Source of the DNA: Ellagibacter isourolithinifaciens
GTDB lineage: Bacteria > Actinomycetota > Coriobacteriia > Coriobacteriales > Eggerthellaceae
Assembly (NCBI RefSeq): GCF_008831035.1
Contig: NZ_WAJR01000014.1
Location: forward strand, 1-53,291
Length of the DNA: 53,291 bases
Direction: 5' to 3'
Shown here: positions 34,754-42,557 of the stretch, piece by piece
How positions within the stretch are numbered: the first letter of the stretch is position 1
Layout of the letters: the number at the start of each line of letters is the position of its first letter
Program-made: the position numbers and the translations under genes
Notes under the pieces: generated by a model
Seen by the model: only the letters and a program-made list of their open reading frames with translations
What the model was told of the DNA's origin: nothing
Databases searched by the model: none

Positions 34754-37700
34754 TTAGTCCTCGGCGTAGAGCTCCTTCAGCTTCACCAAATGGTTGTAGC
34801 GCTCGATCGCCGCTTCCTCGTTGCGCTCGAAGAGCTCGGCCGCACGCTCGGGGAACTCGCGCGTGAGTCGGCTGTAGCGCGCCTCGTTCATGAGGAACTC
34901 CTGGTAGCCGCCAGCAGGCTCCTTGCAATCGAGGGTGAACTTCTTGCCCGCAGGGGCTGCCGGGTTGTAACGGAAGAGGTTCCAGTACCCGCAATCGACG
35001 GCCTTCTTCATCTCCTCCTGGCAGTTCTTCATGCCGCCCTTGATGGCATGCATCTCGCAGGGAGAATAACCGATGATAAGCGACGGCCCCGGATATGCCT
35101 CGGCCTCGGCGATAGCCTTGAGCGTCTGCGCCGGTTTTGCGCCCATGGCGACTTGCGCCACGTACACATAGCCGTACTGCATGGCGATCTCGGCGAGGCT
35201 TTTCTTGGCAATGTTCTTGCCCGCCGCCGCGAATTGTGCGACCTGGCCGATGTTGGATGCCTTGGATGCCTGGCCGCCGGTATTGGAATACACCTCGGTA
35301 TCGAAGACGAACACGTTCACGTCCTCGCCGGACGCGAGCACATGGTCGAGTCCGCCGTAACCGATATCGTAGGCCCAGCCGTCGCCGCCAAAGATCCAGA
35401 TGGATTTCTTCGCAAGGTAATCCTTGTTCGCGAGAATCTTGGCAGCAAGTACCGCCGCCTCCCCTTCGCCTTCCGCAAGCTTCTCGAGCTCGACAACATA
35501 GGCAGCGGAAGCGTCCTTCGAAGCCGCGGAGTCATCGCGCGCGTCGAGCCACGCCTGCGCCGCGGCAGCCGCACCCTCGGGAGCGCCAGCGGTAAGCAGC
35601 TGCTCGGTCTGCTCGATCACCATCTGGCGGACGGCGGTGTGACCCTGCAGCATGCCGTAGCCGTGCTCGGCGTTGTCCTCGAACAGCGAGTTCGCCCAAG
35701 CGGGGCCGCGACCTTCCTTGTTGACCGTGTACGGCGACGTCGCAGCAGGACCACCCCAGATGGAGGAGCACCCAGTCGCGTTGGAGATGAACATGCGGTC
35801 GCCGAACAGCTGGGTGACGAGGCGAGCGTAGGAGGTCTCGGCGCAACCCGCGCAGGCGCCGGAGAACTCGAGCAGGGGCTGCTTGAACTGGCTGCCCTTC
35901 ACAGAGTTGTCCTGGACCTCGGGCTTGTCAGCCACCTTCTCAACGCAGTAGTCGAACACGTCCTGCTCGGCAAGCTCTCCCTCGGCGCCGACCATGGAAA
36001 GCGAGTTGGTGGGGCACACGCCGATGCACACGCCGCAGCCCATGCAGTCGAGCGGCGAGATGGCGAGAGTGTAGCGGTAAGTGTCCTTAAGCTTGCCCTT
36101 CATAGGGATGGCGACAAGGTTCTCAGGCGCTGCGGCGATTTCCTCGTCGGTGAGCGCATAGGGGCGGATCGTAGCGTGCGGGCACACGAACGAACACTGG
36201 TTGCACTGGATGCACGTGGAGGATTCCCACTTGGGAACGCTTACCGCAACGCCGCGCTTCTCGTAGGCGGAAGCGCCCTGCTCGAACTGGCCGTCCTCGT
36301 GGCCGACGAACGCGGAGACGGGCAGCGAGTCGCCGTCCATGCGGCCGACGGGCTCCATGATCTCGCGCACCTGCTTGACGAGCTTTGGCTTGCCCTCAAG
36401 CTCGGGGGCAGCCGCGTCGCCCGCGGCGTCCGCCCAGTCGGCGGGAACGTCGATCTTCACGAACGCGGTCGCGCCGGCGTCGATCGCCTTATGGTTCATG
36501 TCGACGACGGCCTGGCCCTTCTTCAGGTACGATTTCGTAGCCGCATCCTTCATGTATTGGATGGCCTCGGCCTGCGGGAGCACGCCGGCAAGCGTGAAGA
36601 ACGCCGACTGCAGGATGGTGTTCGTACGCTTGCCCATGCCGATCTCGATAGCCAGGTCGATCGCGTTGATCGTGTAGAGCTGCACGTCGTTTTTCGCGAT
36701 GTAGCGCTTGGCGTCGGCGGACAGGTGGTGCGCAAGCTCCTCGGGCGTCCACTGGCAGTTGATCATGAAGGTGCCGCCCGGCTTCACGTCCTTCACGATA
36801 GGGAAGTCCTTCGTGATGTAGCTGGGGTTATGGCAGGCGACGAAGTCCGCCTTATTAATATAGTAGGGGCTGCGGATCGGGCTGTCTCCGAAGCGGAGAT
36901 GCGAAATCGTCACGCCGCCCGTCTTCTTGGAGTCGTACTGGAAGTAGGCCTGCACATACTTGTCGGTGTGGTCGCCGATGATCTTGATGGAGTTCTTGTT
37001 CGCGCCGACCGTGCCGTCGCCGCCCAAGCCCCAGAACTTGCACTCGATAGTCCCCGGCGCCGCGGTGTTCGGACAGTTGGGGTCCTCAGGCAACGAGAGG
37101 TTGGTCACGTCATCGACGATGCCGATGGTGAACTGGCGGCGAGGCTCGTCCTTCGCAAGCTCGGAGAACACAGCGAACGCGGATGCGGGCGGGGTATCCT
37201 TAGAGCCCAAGCCGTAGCGGCCGCCGACGACGGTGATACCCGAGCGGCCCTCGATGGCAAGCGCGTTCAGGACGTCCATGTACAAAGGCTCGCCGACGCT
37301 GCCCGGCTCCTTCGTGCGATCGAGCACGGCGATCTTCTTCACCGTCTCGGGAAGCGCCGCTACGAACTTGCTCGTCACGAACGGACGGTACAGGCGCACC
37401 TTCACAAGGCCCACCTTCTCGCCGTGGGCGTTGAGGTAGTCGATGACCTCCTCGGCCACGTCGCAGAACGAGCCCATGGCAACGATCACGCGGTCGGCGT
37501 CGGGCGCGCCGTAGTAGTTGAACAGCCCGTAGTTGGTGCCGAGCTTGGCGTTGATCTGGTGCATATAGTCCTCCACGATGGCAGGAAGCTCGTCGTAGAA
37601 GGAGTTGCACGCCTCGCGGTGCTGGAAGAAGATGTCGCCGTTCTCGTGCGAGCCACGCATGGAGGGGCGCTCAGGGTTGAGCGAGTGGTCGCGGAACGCC

Positions 37701-38302
37701 TGTACCGCGTCCATGTCGCACATATCGGCAAGATCGGCATAATCCCAGCATGCGACCTTCTGGACCTCATGCGAAGTGCGGAAGCCGTCGAAGAAGTTCA
37801 AAAACGGGACGCGACCCTTGATAGCGGACAGGTGCGCCACCGGAGCCAAGTCCATGATTTCCTGCACGTTACCCTCGGCGAGCATGGCGAAGCCGGTCTG
37901 GCGGCAGGCCATGACGTCGGAGTGGTCGCCGAAAATGTTCAGGGCCTGGGTGGCCACGGTGCGGGCGGAGACGTGCAAGACGCCGGGGAGCAGCTCGCCC
38001 GCCATCTTGTACATGTTGGGAATCATGAGGAGGAGGCCCTGGGATGCAGTGTAGGACGTGGTGAGAGCGCCCGCTGCGAGCGAGCCGTGCATCGTGCCCG
38101 AAGCGCCGCCTTCCGACTGCATCTCGCACACCTTCACGCGCGTGCCGAAGATGTTCTTCCTGCCCTGGGCGGACCACTGATCGACCAGGTCAGCCATCGG
38201 GCTCGACGGCGTGATGGGATAGATTCCCGCCACCTCGGTGAACGCGTAGGAAACGTACGCCGCCGCGGAGTTGCCGTCCATCGACTTGAATTCTCGTGCC
38301 AT
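34754..38302 (-). CDS. nifJ: Pyruvate:ferredoxin (flavodoxin) oxidoreductase, single-chain
   Basis: A 1182-residue single-polypeptide enzyme that converts pyruvate and CoA to acetyl-CoA, CO2 and reduced ferredoxin. Domains run in the usual order: an N-terminal pyrimidine-binding domain (YPITPSSPMADLVDQW), the domain II/III region, a two-cluster ferredoxin insert (CIQCNQCSFVCP and CMGCGVCIGVCP), then the thiamine diphosphate domain with FGGDGWAYDIGYGGLDH and a proximal cluster made by CAGCAE and later cysteines. The start at 38302 has GAGGAGAG upstream; a longer frame to 38371 is not supported. It stands alone and is the main pyruvate-oxidising enzyme expected in this anaerobe. Confidence 0.96.
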   Translation of the reverse strand: MAREFKSMDGNSAAAYVSYAFTEVAGIYPITPSSPMADLVDQWSAQGRKNIFGTRVKVCEMQSEGGASGTMHGSLAAGALTTSYTASQGLLLMIPNMYKMAGELLPGVLHVSARTVATQALNIFGDHSDVMACRQTGFAMLAEGNVQEIMDLAPVAHLSAIKGRVPFLNFFDGFRTSHEVQKVACWDYADLADMCDMDAVQAFRDHSLNPERPSMRGSHENGDIFFQHREACNSFYDELPAIVEDYMHQINAKLGTNYGLFNYYGAPDADRVIVAMGSFCDVAEEVIDYLNAHGEKVGLVKVRLYRPFVTSKFVAALPETVKKIAVLDRTKEPGSVGEPLYMDVLNALAIEGRSGITVVGGRYGLGSKDTPPASAFAVFSELAKDEPRRQFTIGIVDDVTNLSLPEDPNCPNTAAPGTIECKFWGLGGDGTVGANKNSIKIIGDHTDKYVQAYFQYDSKKTGGVTISHLRFGDSPIRSPYYINKADFVACHNPSYITKDFPIVKDVKPGGTFMINCQWTPEELAHHLSADAKRYIAKNDVQLYTINAIDLAIEIGMGKRTNTILQSAFFTLAGVLPQAEAIQYMKDAATKSYLKKGQAVVDMNHKAIDAGATAFVKIDVPADWADAAGDAAAPELEGKPKLVKQVREIMEPVGRMDGDSLPVSAFVGHEDGQFEQGASAYEKRGVAVSVPKWESSTCIQCNQCSFVCPHATIRPYALTDEEIAAAPENLVAIPMKGKLKDTYRYTLAISPLDCMGCGVCIGVCPTNSLSMVGAEGELAEQDVFDYCVEKVADKPEVQDNSVKGSQFKQPLLEFSGACAGCAETSYARLVTQLFGDRMFISNATGCSSIWGGPAATSPYTVNKEGRGPAWANSLFEDNAEHGYGMLQGHTAVRQMVIEQTEQLLTAGAPEGAAAAAQAWLDARDDSAASKDASAAYVVELEKLAEGEGEAAVLAAKILANKDYLAKKSIWIFGGDGWAYDIGYGGLDHVLASGEDVNVFVFDTEVYSNTGGQASKASNIGQVAQFAAAGKNIAKKSLAEIAMQYGYVYVAQVAMGAKPAQTLKAIAEAEAYPGPSLIIGYSPCEMHAIKGGMKNCQEEMKKAVDCGYWNLFRYNPAAPAGKKFTLDCKEPAGGYQEFLMNEARYSRLTREFPERAAELFERNEEAAIERYNHLVKLKELYAED

Positions 38303-38770
38303 GCTCACTCTCCTCAGATTATTACGGAAGGGCAAAGACGCATGAGGCGTGCCCCCTGCGCCCTCGTGCACAATCTCGTCTGTTCATAAAGACACCTCGA
38401 ATGGTAGCAGCGCAGGCGCGCTCCACCCGCCTGCAGCGCGAAACGGCGCTTGCAAGGGTTGTTACGCTTCGGTAAATGGGCGCGCCAGAGCACACAGGCA
38501 AGCACACGGGGCCCAAGAGGGATGTTTCGGGTACAGAAAGGAACCTCATGGCCACTTCATCGCTGGTCAAACGTGACTAATGAGATAGCAGTGCTTAGAA
38601 TTGTCCCCCTCGCCAAAACGTTACAACTTTCGAACAAGATGGGCAAATTCCTCTACTTTCCCTTTATTTATTAAGCGATTTCGAAGATAATGTGAAACGT
38701 TCGTGCGCAAAAGGAAGGCGCACGAGCATACGGGGGCCGTCCCCGAACGATAAAAGTTGGAGGGTAATCC
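38303..38770. other. 468-base divergent region upstream of nifJ and the ABC lipoprotein gene
   Basis: No full gene is seen. A 10-codon frame at 38548-38580 (MATSSLVKRD) has an AAAGGAAC ribosome site and could be a leader peptide. Two hairpins precede the lipoprotein gene: CGTGCGC (38702-38708) with GCGCACG (38718-38724), and CGGGG (38731-38735) with CCCCG (38741-38745). A GATAAT box near 38685-38690 is a possible -10 for the plus strand. No confident nifJ promoter can be named. Confidence 0.4.
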
Positions 38771-40387
38771 ATGGAACAAGTGAAACTCACTCGTCGCTCC
38801 TTCGTCGCCGGCGCCACTGCCGCAGGCGCGCTCGCCGCGCTTTCGCTGACCGGCTGCGGTGGCGGATCTAGTGAAAAGAAGGATGACGGCGCGAAGTCCG
38901 ACGGCACCGCCAAGGGTGGTGGCACCATCGTTGCTGCTTGCAGCTACAAGAACGCCAACTACAACCCCATCGGCGCAAGCTCTGCCCTCATGCTCCCCGC
39001 AATCCAGCACTGCCTCGAGGGCCTCTATGAGCTCAACTACTTCAGCGGCAAGACCGAAGCCGCCCTCGCAGCCGGCGAGCCGACGAAGGTTTCCGACACC
39101 GAGTACGAGGTCGCGCTTCGCCAGGGTGCCAAGTACTCCGACGGCACCGAAGTGACCGCCGACGACGTCGTCGCCGTGGTCGAGGCCAACAAGGCCAACG
39201 CAACTTACAAGGATATGCTCTCCTTCATCGACGAAGTCACCGCCAAGGACGCCTCCACGGTTTCCTTCAAGCTCGCCTATCCTTCGGTCGACAGCGACAG
39301 CTTGCTCAAAGAGCGCCTGTCCCTGTGCCGTGTGTTCCCGGCAAGCGAAATCACCAAGGAATCCATGTCTACCCCGCCGATCGGGTCGGGCGCCTGGGCC
39401 TTCGGCGAGTGCAACGGCGAGGACGGCGGCGAGCTTAACTTCGCGCCGAACGCCAACTACAACGGCGCAAAGCCGGCAAACGCCGATGCTATGCAGTGGC
39501 TCGTCCGCGTTGACAACACCGCTCGCGTGACCGCCCTTCAGGAAGGCACCGCTGTCGCTGGCGAGAACATCCCGTTCGCCAACAGCGACCAGCTCGTGAA
39601 CGCCGGCGTCACGGTCGACAGCGTCAGCAGCTACGGCATCGGCTTCCTCATGTTCAACTGCCAGAAGGCGCCCTTCAACGACAAGCGCGTCCGTCAGGCC
39701 TTCTTCTACGCCATCGACTACGACAAGCTCATCTCCAACCAGCTCGGCGGCCAGGCGGAGACGCTCACGTCCTACCTGCCGAAGGACAACCCGGCCTACC
39801 ATGAGGCTTCCACCGTCTACAAGTACGACCCCGAGAAGGCGAAGTCCCTGCTCAAGGAGGCGGGCCAGGAGAACCTCTCCTTCACGCTCCTCGTCATCGA
39901 CAACTGGATCAAAGATCTCGCTGCTCAGATTCAGCAGGATCTCCAGGCAGTCGGCCTGACCTGCACGCTCGACGTCCAGGCTGCCCCCTATCCGTCGCTC
40001 GCCGCCAAGGAAGACAATTCCGTGCTCGATTACGACGTGTTCCTGGCCCCCGGCGACGTGTCCTGCTTCGGCACCAACGCCGACGTGCATCTGGCCTGGT
40101 TCTACGGCGAGAACACCGACTGGTGCCAGGGCCGTACCTGCTGGGCGAAGGCCGGCGACGGCAAGTGCACCGAATTCAACCAGTACCTCGACGAGGCGCG
40201 CCGCGCCACCGATGCGGGCGCTCGTCAGGAAGCCTACAACAAGTGCTTCGACATCATCGCCGAGGAAGTGCCGCTGTACCCGCTGTTCCACAAGAAGGTT
40301 CTCACCGGCTACTGGGCAGACAAGATCGAAGGCTTCGAGCCCAGCCCGACCACCGGTCTGTACTTCCAGGACGCAAAGCTCAAGTAA
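38771..40387 (+). CDS. ABC transporter solute-binding lipoprotein, peptide/opine class (possibly sialic acid)
   Basis: A 538-residue family 5 solute-binding protein (DppA/OppA type). The N-terminus has both a twin-arginine motif (TRRSFVAG) and a lipobox ending LTGC, giving a lipoprotein exported by Tat or Sec. The core shows DVVAVVEANKAN, FNDKRVRQAFFYAIDYDKLI and an end typical of the family (YPLFHKKVLTGYW). Family 5 proteins bind peptides, nickel, glycosides or sialic acid. The catabolic genes downstream make sialic acid plausible but do not prove it. It has its own terminator, while permeases and ATPases follow 1.2 kb later, so extra binding protein could be made. Confidence 0.88.
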   Translation: MEQVKLTRRSFVAGATAAGALAALSLTGCGGGSSEKKDDGAKSDGTAKGGGTIVAACSYKNANYNPIGASSALMLPAIQHCLEGLYELNYFSGKTEAALAAGEPTKVSDTEYEVALRQGAKYSDGTEVTADDVVAVVEANKANATYKDMLSFIDEVTAKDASTVSFKLAYPSVDSDSLLKERLSLCRVFPASEITKESMSTPPIGSGAWAFGECNGEDGGELNFAPNANYNGAKPANADAMQWLVRVDNTARVTALQEGTAVAGENIPFANSDQLVNAGVTVDSVSSYGIGFLMFNCQKAPFNDKRVRQAFFYAIDYDKLISNQLGGQAETLTSYLPKDNPAYHEASTVYKYDPEKAKSLLKEAGQENLSFTLLVIDNWIKDLAAQIQQDLQAVGLTCTLDVQAAPYPSLAAKEDNSVLDYDVFLAPGDVSCFGTNADVHLAWFYGENTDWCQGRTCWAKAGDGKCTEFNQYLDEARRATDAGARQEAYNKCFDIIAEEVPLYPLFHKKVLTGYWADKIEGFEPSPTTGLYFQDAKLK

Positions 40388-40418
40388 GCTCGCGTGACAG
40401 CCTGCTTTGCATTGCGCG

Positions 40419-40449
40419 AAAGCCCGCCTCCCCCAGGCGGGCTTTTTTG
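40419..40449 (+). terminator. Terminator after the solute-binding protein gene
   Basis: AAAGCCCGCCT (40419-40429) and AGGCGGGCTTT (40435-40445) form an 11-bp stem with a five-base loop and a T-run. Confidence 0.85.
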
Positions 40450-40535
40450 TTGCGAAACAACCGCGAAACGCGGAAAGCGGGCAAGCGCAACTATACTGGT
40501 TGCATTGCAGTCGAAAGAGGGAGGAAAGGTTTCGC

Positions 40536-41435
40536 ATGAAGCGACTTTTTTCAGTGTACGGGGACTCCATCAGCACTTACGAGGGAGTGACCCCCGATGG
40601 CTGGAGCATTTTCTATACGGGCGAGCAACGTGAGGCGACGGGGGTGCAAACGCCCGCCGACACCTGGTGGATGCAGGTCATCAACCACTTCGACGGCGAG
40701 CTCCTCGCAAACGCGGCATGGTCGGGCTGCGTGTGCGAGGGCAACGTGTTTCCCCAGGGCGCAAGCGAGCGCCGCATAGCTGCGCTCGAGCGCGACGGGA
40801 AGACGCCCAACGACATCCTCATCTACATCGGCATCAACGACTACGGGTGGGGATCGTCCTACGCGCAGATTTGCGGCGGATCGCCGAACGCGCCGGCAGA
40901 GCTTGTGGCGAGCTGTCCCGACAAGGGGAAAGTCGCGGGACTCGCGCCCGACGATGCAGTTGAGAAGTTCGCGAGCTCGTATCGCAGCATGCTTCGCACC
41001 ATGCGCGAGAAGTGGCCGAACGCGCACATCTGGGCAGCAACACTTCTCCCCGGGCGCGTGAAGGGCGCGGAGAAGTCGACCTCACCTCGATGGTTTCGCG
41101 GCATCTGCGTCGACGAGTACAACAAGGCCATCCTTGACGCCGCAGCTGACGAGCCCAACTGCACGCCCGTCGACGCGGCGGCCCTCGGCTTCGACTACGA
41201 GGCGATCGATGGTACGCACCCCACGAATCGCGGCATGAAGCAGCTTGCAGCGATGTACATAAGGGGAATGGAAGCCGCGGACGAAGCTCTCCCCCGCACC
41301 CCTTACGAGGGAAGCGAGCTGCTAACCGACGACATGAGGACCGTCGAATTTTGCACGAAACCCTGCGTCGGGTGCGAATACGCGAAGGGCACGGGCAACA
41401 ACTGGTGGCACGTTTGCGAAAAACAGCTGCGATAA
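40536..41435 (+). CDS. Cytoplasmic SGNH/GDSL hydrolase, candidate sialate O-acetylesterase
   Basis: A 299-residue SGNH hydrolase. Block I is YGDSIS with nucleophile Ser11, block III is GINDYGWG, and block V is D225-G-T-H228. It lacks a signal peptide and ends in a Cys-bearing tail (CTKPCVGCEYAKG). These enzymes remove acyl groups from sugars or lipids. Placed inside the importer genes of a putative sialic acid locus, it may remove O-acetyl groups from imported sialic acids, a job done by NanS in E. coli; this is inference. The ATG at 40536 has GGGAGGAAAGG upstream. A TATACT box at 40492-40497 suggests a separate promoter after the terminator. Confidence 0.8.
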   Translation: MKRLFSVYGDSISTYEGVTPDGWSIFYTGEQREATGVQTPADTWWMQVINHFDGELLANAAWSGCVCEGNVFPQGASERRIAALERDGKTPNDILIYIGINDYGWGSSYAQICGGSPNAPAELVASCPDKGKVAGLAPDDAVEKFASSYRSMLRTMREKWPNAHIWAATLLPGRVKGAEKSTSPRWFRGICVDEYNKAILDAAADEPNCTPVDAAALGFDYEAIDGTHPTNRGMKQLAAMYIRGMEAADEALPRTPYEGSELLTDDMRTVEFCTKPCVGCEYAKGTGNNWWHVCEKQLR

Positions 41436-41492
41436 CGCTAGCCGAGTTATGCGCTTGCGATAAAAAATGGACTTTGCCATGAGACCGACCGT

Positions 41493-41498
41493 TATAAT
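41493..41498 (+). promoter_or_regulatory. -10 box for the permease genes
   Basis: TATAAT at 41493-41498, about 100 bases before the permease start. A TTGCCA lies only 13 bases upstream, so the -35 is uncertain and an activator may be needed. Confidence 0.45.
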
Positions 41499-41521
41499 GC
41501 TAGGTTGGCAATTCTTGGGCG

Positions 41522-41544
41522 CGGCACCGCTCGAAGAGGTGCCG
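41522..41544 (+). repeat. Leader hairpin upstream of the permease gene
   Basis: CGGCACC (41522-41528) pairs with GGTGCCG (41538-41544) in the predicted 5' leader of the permease message. It has no U-run, and its role is unknown. Confidence 0.4.
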
Positions 41545-41596
41545 AACAATATTTAGGAATGCTCTCACGAGCAGAAATCGAAAGGAGGGGACATCA

Positions 41597-42553
41597 GTGA
41601 ATAACCTGTTGCGATTGATTGGCAACCGCCTGATTTGGCTGCCCATCATGATCTTCGGTGTCACCGTTCTCGTCTTCTTCCTGATGTCGTTATCGCCAAT
41701 CGATCAGGCGTACTCAGCCCTGGGCGAAAACGCGTCACCGGAACAACTTGCAGCCTACCGCACGCAACACGGCCTCGATGACCCTGTTGTCGTGCAGTAC
41801 TGCAACTACATGGCGGGCTTCTTCCATGGTGACCTGGGAACCTTCGGCCCCGCAAGCCAATCCGTCGCAGGCCGCATCGCAACGGCGCTGCCTATCACGC
41901 TGCAGTTGGGGTTCTTCGGCTTCATCATCGCGATCATCGCGAGCGCGATCTTGGGCGTCATCTCGGCGCTCTATCGCGATCGCTGGCCTGACCAGATCAT
42001 CCGCATCTTCTCGATCGCCTGCATCGCAACGCCGTCGTTCTGGCTCGCCGTGCTGTTCATCCTTTTGTTCTCTTCCACGCTGCACATGCTCCCCGCATCC
42101 GGCGCGCTTCCCCCGCTGACAGAAAACCCCGCCGGCTGGCTGGCCCGCATGGCGATGCCGGGCATCGCGCTTGCCGTTCCCCTTACCGGCCAGATGACGC
42201 GCATCATCCGCACGTCGATGGTCGAGGAACTCGACAAGGACTACGTGCGCACCGCCCGCGGCTTCGGCATCCCCTACGGCACCGTCGTCGCGCGCAACGT
42301 GCTTCGCAACGCGCTCATCACGCCGGTCACCGTGCTCGGCCTGAAGTTCGGCTACATGATCGGCGGCGCTGTCGTCTTGGAGGTCATCTTCTCGCTTCCC
42401 GGCATGGGCATGGCCATCCTTTCGGGCGTCACCTCGAACTACGTCATGCTCGTCCAGGGTGTCGTCCTCGTCGTTGCCATCACCTTCATCATCGTCAACG
42501 TGATCGTCGACATGCTCTATATCCTTATCGATCCGCGAATCAGGACGGTGTAG
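41597..42553 (+). CDS. ABC transporter permease, DppB type
   Basis: A 318-residue inner-membrane permease of the peptide class with six helices and the BPD_transp_1 domain. The N-terminal cap (RTQHGLDDPVVVQYCNYM) and the EAA loop (VRTARGFGIPYGTVVARNVLRNAL, of which the core is the A-R-G-x-G-I-P segment) are clear. It starts with GTG after AAAGGAGGGG. Together with the fused permease-ATPase and the second ATPase that follow, it forms the transport unit served by the lipoprotein at 38771. Confidence 0.9.
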   Translation: MNNLLRLIGNRLIWLPIMIFGVTVLVFFLMSLSPIDQAYSALGENASPEQLAAYRTQHGLDDPVVVQYCNYMAGFFHGDLGTFGPASQSVAGRIATALPITLQLGFFGFIIAIIASAILGVISALYRDRWPDQIIRIFSIACIATPSFWLAVLFILLFSSTLHMLPASGALPPLTENPAGWLARMAMPGIALAVPLTGQMTRIIRTSMVEELDKDYVRTARGFGIPYGTVVARNVLRNALITPVTVLGLKFGYMIGGAVVLEVIFSLPGMGMAILSGVTSNYVMLVQGVVLVVAITFIIVNVIVDMLYILIDPRIRTV

Positions 42554-42557
42554 CACC

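Noticed and set aside
34724-38389. A 1221-codon open frame on the plus strand
   Set aside because: It runs antisense to the nifJ gene in a codon-phase that GC-rich genes leave open, has a His/Arg/Leu-rich composition with no domain, and no ribosome site.
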